Below are positions 8,926 to 17,464 of a stretch of DNA of 58,303 nucleotides, one piece after another; position 1 is the first letter of the stretch, and every line of letters begins with the position of its first letter. The notes beneath the pieces were generated by a model. It was not told the origin of the DNA. It saw only the letters and a list, made by a program, of their open reading frames with translations, and did not search any database. Position numbers and translations under genes: made by a program. Source of the DNA: Rikenellaceae bacterium (GTDB lineage Bacteria; Bacteroidota; Bacteroidia; Bacteroidales; Rikenellaceae); assembly GCA_015060075.1 (NCBI GenBank), contig SUZE01000013.1:1-58303 (forward strand). Reading direction: 5' to 3'.

Positions 8926-9270
8926 ATGCCACGTTCAGTAAATGCTGTCGCATCACGCGCAAGAAGAAAAAAGGTTTTGAAGCTTGCCAAAGGTAACTTT
9001 GGTTCAAGGGGAAATGTTTGGACAGTAGCAAAAAACACTGTCGAGAAGGGTTTGCAGTATGCTTATGCACACCGCCGACTCAAAAAGCGTACATTCCGTT
9101 CGTTGTGGATTACTCGTATCAACGCAGCAGTTCGCGCTTACGGTATGACCTACTCAGAATTTATCGGTAAACTCAATGCTAAGGGTATCGCCCTCAACCG
9201 TAAGGTTATGGCTGACTTGGCAATGAATGAGCCAAAAGCATTCGAGGCAATCGTAAAAGCAGTTAAATAG
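8926..9270 (+). CDS. rplT: 50S ribosomal protein L20
   Basis: 114 residues with the typical start [26 protein letters not shown] and core [25 protein letters not shown]20 organises 23S rRNA early in assembly and in other phyla represses its own operon. The 110-bp rpmI-rplT gap is large enough for a leader structure, but I could not identify one with certainty. Its last codons form one arm of an inverted repeat with downstream sequence. Confidence 0.97.
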   Translation: MPRSVNAVASRARRKKVLKLAKGNFGSRGNVWTVAKNTVEKGLQYAYAHRRLKKRTFRSLWITRINAAVRAYGMTYSEFIGKLNAKGIALNRKVMADLAMNEPKAFEAIVKAVK

Positions 9271-9376
9271 TATTTTGCGTTTTATCGCACGACCGCTATC
9301 TCTTGTAGGTGGCGGTCTTTTTTATGCAATGACTTAATTCAGAGGAAGGCAAAAACGCAAAACTATTTAACTGCTT
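9257..9376. repeat. Inverted repeat from the rplT 3' end across its terminator
   Basis: 9257-9283, covering the last codons and stop of rplT, is complementary to 9352-9376 except for a 2-base gap. A terminator lies in the loop. The downstream arm recurs in direct sense at 9530-9546. Confidence 0.75.
9291..9323 (+). terminator. rplT terminator 1
   Basis: GACCGC pairs with GCGGTC, extended inward by four weaker pairs, and is followed directly by a run of T. Confidence 0.85.
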
Positions 9377-9479
9377 ACATATTTACATTCCCCCTAAATC
9401 CCCCTTTGTCAAAGGGGGACTTGTCACAGAACTTTGTTCTGTTCCATTAAAAAGCCACTTGACTCGATTCAAGAGTGTG

Positions 9480-9510
9480 AGCCGTTACCTTTGTGTAGCG
9501 GCTTTTTTTT
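9480..9510 (+). terminator. Second terminator, apparent duplicate of the first
   Basis: AGCCG pairs with CGGCT, followed by eight T. The sequence after the T-run (TGCAATG..., then CTATTTAACTGCTTACA) mirrors that after terminator 1, which suggests a tandem duplication of the terminator region. Between the two lies a CCCCCTTTG/CAAAGGGGG hairpin at about 9400-9420. Confidence 0.7.
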
Positions 9511-9637
9511 GTGCAATGTGCTTGCAGGGCTATTTAACTGCTTACATTTTCACAATTACTCCAATCTGCCATCCACAAAAAAAGAAGGGCTGATACGCAA
9601 CCGGCCCTTCTCTACTATTGTTATCGCAATTTAGCAA

Positions 9638-11059
9638 CTACATCTTAATTGCAACCTTCTTATTCGACTTACGGCTCTTCTCCGCCATAAAGCCCATAAC
9701 GTGACTCTCAATCGAAACATCGATAGTACTCGACAACAACTTCGCATCTTGTGCCGATACTGCGCGCAAGAAGTCACGAACTAACAAGTGGTCGCCACCA
9801 CCGTGTCCTGAGCCTTTGTACTCTGCAACTTCGCTGACCTTCTGGTCCCAAACGCTCTTATGCTGCGAACGGAAATCGTAGAATGTAAAGCTCTTCATAT
9901 CGCCCTCGATAAAGCCCTTTGTTCCCATAATGCGGGTACGGCGACCGCCATAAGGTGTAAATGCGTCCATCGAGAAACTTGCTGTAACACCGTCTTGGAA
10001 GCGCATAATCGCAACATAGTGGTCACACTGGTCGTTATTGCAACGGAATACGCAACGACCATAGTTTGTAACCTTCAACTGCTCACGAATAAGTTCAGGC
10101 GTCTTGCGTGGAATATCAAAGACGTAGAGGTGCTGACGGCGGTCAATATAGATATGCTTAGAGGAGAAAGGACACTCCTTCTCGTGTGGGCAGTCACCAC
10201 CGCCGACATTGTCGATACAACGCTCGGTTGCACCCTTTGGCATATTCTCGGGACGGAAGAGATATAGCGAGCCCTCGGCAGCGATAGATTCGCAAGGTTT
10301 GCCGATAATCCAACGCATAATATCGAGGTCATGGCACGACTTAGCAAGGATAATAGGTGTTGTCTTGTCTGCCAATGGCCAATTACCTCGCACATACGAG
10401 TGAGCCATGTGAGCGTAGCGGATAGGCTCAAAGTGTTGAATATTGACCAAATCGCCTATCGCACCCGAATCAACAACCTGCTTCAATGCAACATAGTATG
10501 GCGCATATCGCAAAACGTGACATACTGCAACGATACGATTATACTTGTGCGCCTGCTTCAAGATTGCACGACACTCCTTCTCGGTTGGAGCAACGGGTTT
10601 TTCAACAAGCACATCATAGCCGAGTGCCAACGCCTTCATACAAGGCTCGTAGTGCAAATTATCGGGGGTAGCAACAATCACCGCATCGGCAAACTTTGGC
10701 TTCGAGAGCGCATCGTTGAAGTGTCCGAATTGATTCTCCTTCGGGATGTTGTGTTTCTTTGCCATTCGGTTGCGGCGATATGTATTCAAATCGGCAACAC
10801 CAACAACCTTCATCGACTTCGGAAACTTCTCGGCATACTGCGCATAGGTCGAACCTCTACTACCCGCACCAAGAACCAATACGGTTACCGGCTTGTCGAG
10901 CTTTGCGTCCATCTCCGGCATCTTTGTCTTTATCTTCTCCGAAGCGGCAATTTCGGGAATCTCCTCTGCCTCAGTAGTCATAGCATTTACATCTACGCCA
11001 ATCAACGATGCACCGACTGTCAATGCACCTAATCTCTTCAAGAACTCTAATCTGTCCAT
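9638..11059 (-). CDS. Gfo/Idh/MocA family oxidoreductase with Tat-like leader
   Basis: 473 residues from the ATG at 11059. A start 60 bases upstream would overlap tatC. The leader MDRLEFLKRLGALTVGASLIG resembles a Tat signal with Lys-Arg in place of Arg-Arg. The Rossmann motif is VLVLGAGSRG, followed by DAVIVATPDNLH and VEKPVAPTEKEC with the conserved Lys. A Cys-rich segment (CPHEKECPF) lies in the C-terminal half. It probably oxidises or epimerises a sugar with tightly bound NAD(P); GH109 glycosidases share this fold, so a hydrolase role is possible. It lies 16 bp downstream of tatC. Confidence 0.85.
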   Translation of the reverse strand: MDRLEFLKRLGALTVGASLIGVDVNAMTTEAEEIPEIAASEKIKTKMPEMDAKLDKPVTVLVLGAGSRGSTYAQYAEKFPKSMKVVGVADLNTYRRNRMAKKHNIPKENQFGHFNDALSKPKFADAVIVATPDNLHYEPCMKALALGYDVLVEKPVAPTEKECRAILKQAHKYNRIVAVCHVLRYAPYYVALKQVVDSGAIGDLVNIQHFEPIRYAHMAHSYVRGNWPLADKTTPIILAKSCHDLDIMRWIIGKPCESIAAEGSLYLFRPENMPKGATERCIDNVGGGDCPHEKECPFSSKHIYIDRRQHLYVFDIPRKTPELIREQLKVTNYGRCVFRCNNDQCDHYVAIMRFQDGVTASFSMDAFTPYGGRRTRIMGTKGFIEGDMKSFTFYDFRSQHKSVWDQKVSEVAEYKGSGHGGGDHLLVRDFLRAVSAQDAKLLSSTIDVSIESHVMGFMAEKSRKSNKKVAIKM

Positions 11060-11075
11060 ATAGTTACGTTTTAAA

Positions 11076-11903
11076 TTAGTTGTTTTCTCTGTTATATGCC
11101 GCCTCAGCACGGGCAACAATCCACACGCTCAACTCATACAGCCCATACAAAGGCAACAGCACCAACATCATACTCATTGCATCGGGTGGGGTAATGAATG
11201 CCGAAAGCACAGCAAGAACAACGATAGCGTGACGGCGATACTTACGCATAAAGTCGGCGGTAAGCAGCCCCATCTTTGCGAGAATACGTGAAAGAATTGG
11301 CAACAAAAATATCACTCCACACGCAAAGACCATATTCTGCACGAGCGACATGTAGGAGCTGATATCAATCATATTGGTAAGTTGGTCACCCATCGAGTAA
11401 CTCGCCAAGAAATTGACCGAAAGTGGCGCAAGGGCAAAGTATCCGAATAGTACGCCCACAATAAACCACGATGACACTTCGATAGCAAAAAATCGACTTT
11501 TATGTTGCTCTTGCTTGGTAAGTGCAGGTCGTATAAAGCCCCACAATTCCCACACCGAGTATGGGATAATCAGCAACAATGCCGTACTGAATGCCAAGCG
11601 GATATGGAGGTTGAACTGTCCTGCCATAGCTGTATTTATCAGCGTAAGAGGAGTGCTGTTAATCTTCAAGAACTCTTTACCACTCTCCACGGCGAGCCAC
11701 GCAAAGAGCTTGTTCGTAGGGAACCATTCCGACTTCGGAGCTGTAATCAGCACCATCAGTTCATCGCCACAAGCAAATGCTGCCACCATAAACACGACAA
11801 ACGCCAAGGCTACACGCAACAGCCTTGGTCGAAGGTGGTCGAGATGTTCCCAGAAGGACATATCGCCATCTTCCGGTTCATCAACCCTAAACAGTTTCAG
11901 CAT
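11076..11903 (-). CDS. tatC: Sec-independent protein translocase TatC
   Basis: 275 residues with the N-terminal MSFWEHLDHLRPRLLR signature, whose Glu-His-Leu...Leu-Arg core recognises twin-arginine signals, and about six membrane segments including VALAFVVFMVAAFACG and AIVVLAVLSAFITPPDAMSM. It exports folded proteins across the inner membrane with TatA. It lies 35 bp after tatA and directly before an oxidoreductase with a Tat-like leader. No tatB is visible, so a two-component TatAC system is likely. Confidence 0.95.
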   Translation of the reverse strand: MLKLFRVDEPEDGDMSFWEHLDHLRPRLLRVALAFVVFMVAAFACGDELMVLITAPKSEWFPTNKLFAWLAVESGKEFLKINSTPLTLINTAMAGQFNLHIRLAFSTALLLIIPYSVWELWGFIRPALTKQEQHKSRFFAIEVSSWFIVGVLFGYFALAPLSVNFLASYSMGDQLTNMIDISSYMSLVQNMVFACGVIFLLPILSRILAKMGLLTADFMRKYRRHAIVVLAVLSAFITPPDAMSMMLVLLPLYGLYELSVWIVARAEAAYNRENN

Positions 11904-11938
11904 AAAGTCGGGTGATATCTGAAAGGGGGCGAACTACC

Positions 11939-12133
11939 CTATTTATCCTCTTTATCCTCCTCTTTCTTGTCATCAACGATGCCATCACCATTCACAGCAT
12001 CTTTGAACTCCTTGACACCACGCCCCATGCCTCGCATCAATTCAGGAATTTTCTTTGCACCAAAGAGCAATACAACAATCAGAACGATAATAATTATCTC
12101 AGATGTACCAAATGCAAATAGCGGTTTAATCAT
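11939..12133 (-). CDS. tatA: Sec-independent protein translocase TatA
   Basis: 64 residues from the ATG at 12133. It has one membrane helix (EIIIIVLIVVLLFGAKKIPEL), the FG hinge, an amphipathic helix (RGMGRGVKEFKDAV) and an acidic/basic tail. An in-frame start at 12187 would run through the promoter at 12165-12172, so the shorter form is chosen. First gene of the tatA-tatC-oxidoreductase unit. Confidence 0.92.
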   Translation of the reverse strand: MIKPLFAFGTSEIIIIVLIVVLLFGAKKIPELMRGMGRGVKEFKDAVNGDGIVDDKKEEDKEDK

Positions 12134-12164
12134 AGCATAAAAAGTTTTACGGTTTATCTTATTG

Positions 12165-12196
12165 CAAATATAATAAAATATGTACACATATCGAAA
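12165..12196 (-). promoter_or_regulatory. tatA promoter
   Basis: On the minus strand TATATTTG (12165-12172) matches TAnnTTTG, with TTTCG 19 bases upstream (12192-12196), close to the TTTG -33 element. It lies 32 bases before the tatA start. Confidence 0.65.
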
Positions 12197-12264
12197 CTAT
12201 TTTTTTAAGAAAGTTCAATGAATCTCTAAATTTCATATTTTTCGTTGAAAAATTGACGTAATCA

Positions 12265-12295
12265 TTTGCATTAATCGAGAAAATAGTTAAATTTG
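12265..12295 (+). promoter_or_regulatory. Consensus promoter of the outer-membrane barrel gene
   Basis: TTTG at 12265-12268, a 19-base spacer, then TAAATTTG at 12288-12295: a full match to the Bacteroidetes primary sigma consensus. The implied leader to the ATG is about 60 nt. Confidence 0.75.
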
Positions 12296-12363
12296 CAATA
12301 GGAAAAGATGAGATTTTTGGACTCTATTCAATTATTAAATAGTCTTAAACACTTAAAAATTAA

Positions 12364-12957
12364 ATGCGTATGAAAAAGATTTTTCTCGTTTTGGCAGCTG
12401 CGCTTTGCGTAGCATCTGTTTCGGCTCAGAGCAAGTTTGAGTCTTCGGTTAAGCAGGCAGCTCAGACAGTTGCATCGCAGAAGTGGTCGGTCGGTCTTCG
12501 TGTAGGTAGCGGTTTGCAAGTTGATGCAGAGTGCTTCTACGCAGGTGACAAGTATGTAGAGGGTCGCCTCGGTTTGGGTTGGATTGGTGGTCTTGGTGCA
12601 GACTTCACTGCTCTCCACAACTGGAACTGCTGTGCATGGGATTGGACTCCACAGGCTGGTAAATGGTTCCTCGATGCCGGTGTCGGTGTAAACCTCGGTG
12701 GCGCAAAGCACTTCATGTATGTAGGTGTTGCAGGTCAGGTAAAGTTCGGTATCAAGTTCAACAAGGTACCTATCCGTCTTGCAGTTGATGTAACTCCTGC
12801 ATTTGGTCCTTACTTCCACTTGCCTTATTCGGAGATGGTTGAAGTTCCTAATACATCTGGTGGTGTAGACAAGGTAAAGGTTAAGTATGGCGGTGGCGCA
12901 GGTTTCTACGCAAACGGTCTTCTCAATCTTGGTCTTTCGGCAACTTACTGCTTCTAA
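12364..12957 (+). CDS. Small outer-membrane beta-barrel protein
   Basis: 197 residues. A clear signal peptide (MKKIFLVLAAALCVASVSAQ) is followed by alternating hydrophobic/polar strands rich in Gly, Tyr and Trp. The final residues LGLSATYCF end in Phe, as in proteins inserted by the BAM machinery. Eight strands would suit the length. Two starts are possible, 12364 and 12370; both precede the same signal. No family name is recognised. It has its own consensus promoter and a strong terminator, so it is probably monocistronic and abundantly expressed. Confidence 0.75.
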   Translation: MRMKKIFLVLAAALCVASVSAQSKFESSVKQAAQTVASQKWSVGLRVGSGLQVDAECFYAGDKYVEGRLGLGWIGGLGADFTALHNWNCCAWDWTPQAGKWFLDAGVGVNLGGAKHFMYVGVAGQVKFGIKFNKVPIRLAVDVTPAFGPYFHLPYSEMVEVPNTSGGVDKVKVKYGGGAGFYANGLLNLGLSATYCF

Positions 12958-12971
12958 TTAACCAAGCACAA

Positions 12972-13011
12972 AAAAAAATCGTGGGTACCTTCGGGTACTC
13001 ACGATTTTTTT
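12972..13011 (+). terminator. UUCG-capped terminator
   Basis: A stem of about 17 pairs runs from the A-run through ATCGTGGGTACC, with a TTCG loop and its complement ending in seven T. Strong intrinsic terminator of the barrel gene. Confidence 0.9.
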
Positions 13012-13073
13012 GGCTATTACCAAGATTAATAACGGCTAATAACGGAGTGCGCTGAAAGTTTTCCGTTTTCCGT

Positions 13074-13159
13074 TAATCCTGCTTCGCAGTCTTTTCTTCC
13101 TTGCGGCTCGGCATAGTGCAAACAAGTTTGCCCTCTGCACTCGCTCCGCTGCGTCAGTT
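13074..13159. repeat. Dispersed repeat R2, copy a
   Basis: The block from TTAATCCTGCTTCGCAG to CTCCGCTGCGTCAG is about 85% alike to a block at 35308-35388. Common segments include TTTTCTTCCTTGCGGCTCGG and CTCGCTCCGCTGCGTCAG. It lies in the 301-bp gap before the rnfA stop, which holds no gene. Confidence 0.75.
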
Positions 13160-13258
13160 TTCCGTTTTCAGCTCTCGTCTAATTCTGCAAAGTGCTTGTA
13201 GAGCAAAAAAGTCCCCCTCGCAGGAGGGGGAGTAACACACCGGATTTTCATGTTTGAT

Positions 13259-13837
13259 TTACACCAAACCCGAAAATCCCATAAATGCCATAGCCAATAT
13301 CGAGGCAGTAATAAGGGCGATAGGTACGCCTTGGAATGCCTTTGGAGCCTCCTCGAACTCGATGCGCTCACGCAAGCCCGCAAAGATTACGAGTGCCAAC
13401 GCAAAGCCGAGTGCTGTCGAAACATTGTACACCAAGCCCTGCAATAACGAAAACTCCTTCTGAATCATCAAGATTGCCACACCAAGCACTGCGCAGTTGG
13501 TGGTAATAAGTGGCAGGAAGATACCAAGTGCCTGATACAACGATGGCGACACCTTCTTCAAGACAATCTCCACCATCTGCACCAACGCAGCAATAACCAG
13601 AATAAAGACAATCGTCTGCATATACTCAATGCCGAGTGGCACGAGGATATAGGTCTGAATAAGCCAAGTAACCACAGCCGACAGAGCCATAACGAAGGTT
13701 ACGGCTGCACCCATACCCATCGAGGTCTCAACCTTTGACGATACACCGAGGAATGGGCAGATGCCGAGGAACTGTGCAAGTACGACATTATTTACGAATA
13801 TCGAACCGATGATAATTGCAAAATATGTTGTCTCCAT
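13259..13837 (-). CDS. rnfA: Rnf ferredoxin:NAD+ oxidoreductase subunit A
   Basis: 192-residue membrane protein with six predicted helices and the RnfA/NqrE signature (NNVVLAQFLGICPFLGVS near the N-terminus and ITTNCAVLGVAIL mid-protein). Together with RnfE it forms the membrane core that carries ions as electrons pass from reduced ferredoxin to NAD+. Last gene of the rnfBCDGEA operon, starting 4 bp after rnfE. Confidence 0.95.
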   Translation of the reverse strand: METTYFAIIIGSIFVNNVVLAQFLGICPFLGVSSKVETSMGMGAAVTFVMALSAVVTWLIQTYILVPLGIEYMQTIVFILVIAALVQMVEIVLKKVSPSLYQALGIFLPLITTNCAVLGVAILMIQKEFSLLQGLVYNVSTALGFALALVIFAGLRERIEFEEAPKAFQGVPIALITASILAMAFMGFSGLV

Positions 13838-13841
13838 AGCT

Positions 13842-14453
13842 CTACTTCTTTAAGAATTTGTTGAACAATACCATCAAGAATCCCAGCACTAAGAACGCTC
13901 CGGGAGCCAAGACAAAGACCAAAGGCATATAGTCGGCACAACCGAGGTCGAAACCAAAGATTGCACCGCTACCCAACACCTCACGCACAGCACCAATTAC
14001 GGTAAGCGACAAGGTAAAGCCCAAGCCTATACCTACACCATCAAGAGCCGAGTCCAAGGCGCCATTCTTCGATGCGAAAGCCTCGGCACGACCGAGGATA
14101 ATGCAGTTTACCACAATCAGCGGAATAAACACTCCGAGCGAAGCGTACAACGAAGGAACAAACGCCTCCATCAACATCTGAATCACGGTTACGAACGATG
14201 CGATAACCACGATAAATGCAGGGATACGCACCTTATCGGGGATAAGGTTCTTAATGAGCGAAATCACGATATTCGACATAATCAATACCGCCATAGTTGC
14301 CACACCCATACCAAAACCATTCTCTGCCGAGGTGGTCGTACCGAGTGTAGGACACATACCGAGAACCAACACAAAAGTAGGGTTCTCCTTAATCACGCCA
14401 CGCCAAGTGAGGAGCAGCTTATCTTTCAAGAACATTGTTATTTTATTTGCCAT
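13842..14453 (-). CDS. rnfE: Rnf subunit E
   Basis: 203 residues, homologous to RnfA, with GVIKENPTFVLVLGMCPTLGTT and VNCIILGRAEAFASKN. It has six hydrophobic helices. It starts 2 bp after rnfG, so translation is probably coupled. Confidence 0.95.
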   Translation of the reverse strand: MANKITMFLKDKLLLTWRGVIKENPTFVLVLGMCPTLGTTTSAENGFGMGVATMAVLIMSNIVISLIKNLIPDKVRIPAFIVVIASFVTVIQMLMEAFVPSLYASLGVFIPLIVVNCIILGRAEAFASKNGALDSALDGVGIGLGFTLSLTVIGAVREVLGSGAIFGFDLGCADYMPLVFVLAPGAFLVLGFLMVLFNKFLKK

Positions 14454-14455
14454 AG

Positions 14456-15109
14456 TTACTCCTTTCCTCTTTTAGGCTCGAAGTTTCCGTGATTGGAAGC
14501 CTCGCCACCGTTAGTTTTTGATGCACCCGTAGTTGCCTGAACTTCATTCTGCCAGCCCGCTGCAACCTTAAATACTGCGTACGCGCGCGCAACCGCCTCG
14601 GCGTATGCACGCGAAGAGATTGTGGCAGCAGTCAAAGCATCGACATCACCACCATCTTTCTTTACGGTAAGGTTGGTTTTCGGTGCCTCCTTGCCCTGAA
14701 TACTTGCCAAGAGAGGGTTGCCCTCCTCAGTCATCTTTGCGCCCAAGCCCGGAGTTTCGGCCTGCTCCAAGACATTTACATTCAAGATTGTACCCTTTGT
14801 ATCGAAACCGACCATCAGGCGCACCAAGCCACTAAAACCATTTTTTGTCTGCGACTCGATAGCGTAGCCAACAACCTCGCCACCCTTTGTCGCCTTGTGT
14901 GCGATAATAAGCAACTCGTCTGCCGTATGCTCGCTCTTCTCGGTAGCGTCAAACTCTGGCAGTACCTGCGCCAAAGCCGCCTTAACAGCAGCCTCCTTCG
15001 CTGCTGCAATAGGTCCCTCGGTAATCATATTTACCACGCCCACGCAAGCAGCCGAGATAAAGGTGATGCAGAAGAGCACCAAGACCATATTTTTCAATGA
15101 ACTTTTCAT
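14456..15109 (-). CDS. rnfG: Rnf subunit G (covalent flavin)
   Basis: 217 residues. One N-terminal membrane anchor (MVLVLFCITFISAACVGVV) precedes a periplasmic FMN-binding domain. DALTAATISSRA at about 157-168 is the flavinylation site; the FMN-accepting Thr is expected at 163. The C-terminal tail (NGGEASNHGNFEPKRGKE) is polar and variable. It carries electrons within the Rnf complex. Confidence 0.93.
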   Translation of the reverse strand: MKSSLKNMVLVLFCITFISAACVGVVNMITEGPIAAAKEAAVKAALAQVLPEFDATEKSEHTADELLIIAHKATKGGEVVGYAIESQTKNGFSGLVRLMVGFDTKGTILNVNVLEQAETPGLGAKMTEEGNPLLASIQGKEAPKTNLTVKKDGGDVDALTAATISSRAYAEAVARAYAVFKVAAGWQNEVQATTGASKTNGGEASNHGNFEPKRGKE

Positions 15110-15120
15110 CTCCTACCCTC

Positions 15121-16095
15121 CTACTTTTTAGAGCCGAAACGGCGTGGTTTAACATACTTATTGATAAGAGGTACAACGCTATTCATAATAAGGATAGCGA
15201 AAGACATACCCTCGGGATATGCACCCCACAAACGGATAGTCATCGTCAAAGCACCTATGCCGATACCGTAGATAACCATACCCCACGGAGTCATAGGCGA
15301 GGTAACATAGTCGGTAGCCATAAAGACTGCACCCAACACCGCACCTCCTGCGATAAGGTGGAACAGAGCGAAGTTCGATACGAGGTGTGGAGTATCAAAC
15401 GACACTGCGCCATAGATTGCAGCGAATACCGCCATAGTGCCGAGAATTGCCACCGGAATATGCCAAGTGATAACTCGGCGCACCAAGAGGTATGCAAAGC
15501 CGAGCAACAACGCCAAAGTTGCAACCTCACCAAACGAGCCTGCCATATTTCCCGTAAACATTCCGAGAGAATCATGCTCTGCGAAGTCTAACAAACCCGC
15601 CTTGGCTGCTGCGAGTGGTGTAGCACCCGAGTAGGCATCGACAAAGCTCTCGGTCGAAGGCATTGCGAACGATGTCATCTGCACCGGATAAGCAATCAAG
15701 AGGAATACACGCGCCACGATAGCGGGGTTGAATGGATTTTTGCCAAGACCGCCGAAAGGCATCTTTGCAACACCGATAGCGACAAGTGCGCCCACAGCCA
15801 CAATCCACAATGGAATGTTAGCCGGCATATTCATCGCCAACAACAAACCCGTAACCACTGCCGAGAGGTTTGTTACGGTCTGCTTGCCACGCACCAAGAA
15901 TTTCTGAATCAACGCTTCGAAAAGCACACAGCAGCCAATCGAAACCGCTGTGATTGCCAACACGCCCCAGCCATAGACATAGACCGACACCGCCAACGCA
16001 GGCAAGAGAGCGATAATTACATCGCCCATCAATCGCGTTGTCGAGAGAGGTCCGTGAACATGCGGAGCCGAGGCTACAATAGTTCTGTTTGCCAT
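15121..16095 (-). CDS. rnfD: Rnf subunit D
   Basis: 324-residue membrane protein starting with the conserved SAPHVHGPLSTTRLMGDVIIALLPA. The periplasmic loop contains DAYSGATPLAAA, where the Thr of SGAT carries covalent FMN. It works with RnfG in the central electron path and ion translocation. It lies 11 bp before rnfG and 13 bp after rnfC. Confidence 0.95.
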   Translation of the reverse strand: MANRTIVASAPHVHGPLSTTRLMGDVIIALLPALAVSVYVYGWGVLAITAVSIGCCVLFEALIQKFLVRGKQTVTNLSAVVTGLLLAMNMPANIPLWIVAVGALVAIGVAKMPFGGLGKNPFNPAIVARVFLLIAYPVQMTSFAMPSTESFVDAYSGATPLAAAKAGLLDFAEHDSLGMFTGNMAGSFGEVATLALLLGFAYLLVRRVITWHIPVAILGTMAVFAAIYGAVSFDTPHLVSNFALFHLIAGGAVLGAVFMATDYVTSPMTPWGMVIYGIGIGALTMTIRLWGAYPEGMSFAILIMNSVVPLINKYVKPRRFGSKK

Positions 16096-16108
16096 ATCTT
16101 TTTCTCCT

Positions 16109-17449
16109 TTATTTCTTTGCGTTACGAGTGCGGATAATGCCCATTACGGTCTGCTTGCCAAGACGAACATAGTCGAGCAACGCAATGTTTGCAGGACAAG
16201 TAAATTGACAACAACCACACTCAATACAACTTGTAATATCGTTCTTCTCCATCTCGCCCCAAGCCTTCTTCTTCGACTGCTTTGCGAGCAAATAAGGCTC
16301 CAAGCCCATAGGGCAAGCCTCGATACACTTTGCGCACTTGATACAAGCCGAAGGCTCGCCACGAAGTGCCTCCTTTCCGCTAATTACGGTGATACCCGAA
16401 CAACCCTTCATCACGGGCGACTGCAAGTTCGACATCGGGCGTCCCATCATAGGACCTCCGTTCAAAACTCGGTTGTCGCCCTCAGGCAGACCGCCACACT
16501 TCTCGATAAGTGCCGAAACCGGAGTTCCGAAGCGGGTAAGCAAGTTCTTGGTATCCTTAATGCTCTTACCGGTAACGGTTACCACGCGCTGAACGAGTGG
16601 CTTATTCTTCTGCACAGCCTCATAGACTGCAACAGCTGTCGAAGCGTTGCAAACCACTGCACCAACATCAATCGGAAGTGCTGGTGGAGCAGGAACTTCG
16701 CGACCCGTAACGGCTGCGATAAGTTGCTTCTCGCCACCCTGCGGATACATCGTCTTCAACGCCTTAACCTCAATGCCGTTATAGCTCTTTGCCAACTCTT
16801 TGAGGTGCTTGATAGCGTCAGGTTTATTATTCTCAACACCAATCACAGCCTTTTCGACCGACACCGCCTTCATCAAAATCGAAGTACCTACGAGCAACTC
16901 CTCGCCACGCTCCAACATTGTACGATAGTCCGAGGTGAGGTAAGGCTCGCACTCTACACCGTTGATAATCAAAATCTCAGCCTTCTTACCATCAGGTATT
17001 GAGAGTTTTACATGGGTTGGGAATGTTGCACCACCCATACCTACAATACCTGCCTCCTTGATGCGGGCGATAATCTCGGCAGAAGAGAGGTTGCACTCCT
17101 TGACAAGGTCGGTCGAGAGGTCTATACCCGCTGCCCACTCGTCACCCTCACGCTTGATGGTAACCATCATCTGGCGCAAGCCCTGACCATTGGGTTGCAA
17201 ATCAACCGCAGTTACTGTACCCGAAATCGGAGCGTGGATATTTGCCGACATAAAGCCCGTAGCCTCGGCTATCTTATCGCCCACCTTCACCGCATCGCCC
17301 TTCTTGACGAGAGCCGTAGCAGGTGCTCCGATATGCTGTGCAAGCGGAATAGTAACAACATCGGGCAACTCCATCACCTCGATTGCCTTCGACTTACTCC
17401 ACTTCTTATTGCCTGACGGATGAACTCCGCCAATTGGAAAAGTTTTCAT
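16109..17449 (-). CDS. rnfC: Rnf subunit C
   Basis: 446 residues. It begins with FPIGGVHPSGNKKWSK, then an NqrF/Complex I 51-kDa-like NADH/FMN fold (IGMGGATFPTHVKLS, EPYLTSDYRTMLE). Two 4Fe-4S motifs at the C-terminus are CIKCAKCIEACP and CIECGCCQFTCP. It reduces NAD+ at the cytoplasmic face of the complex. The length fits Bacteroidetes RnfC, which lacks the long C-terminal extension of the E. coli protein. Confidence 0.95.
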   Translation of the reverse strand: MKTFPIGGVHPSGNKKWSKSKAIEVMELPDVVTIPLAQHIGAPATALVKKGDAVKVGDKIAEATGFMSANIHAPISGTVTAVDLQPNGQGLRQMMVTIKREGDEWAAGIDLSTDLVKECNLSSAEIIARIKEAGIVGMGGATFPTHVKLSIPDGKKAEILIINGVECEPYLTSDYRTMLERGEELLVGTSILMKAVSVEKAVIGVENNKPDAIKHLKELAKSYNGIEVKALKTMYPQGGEKQLIAAVTGREVPAPPALPIDVGAVVCNASTAVAVYEAVQKNKPLVQRVVTVTGKSIKDTKNLLTRFGTPVSALIEKCGGLPEGDNRVLNGGPMMGRPMSNLQSPVMKGCSGITVISGKEALRGEPSACIKCAKCIEACPMGLEPYLLAKQSKKKAWGEMEKNDITSCIECGCCQFTCPANIALLDYVRLGKQTVMGIIRTRNAKK

Positions 17450-17464
17450 TATGCTTTGTAGTTT

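Noticed and set aside
16205..17002. 265-codon frame opposite rnfC
   Set aside because: Antisense shadow of a well-identified gene.
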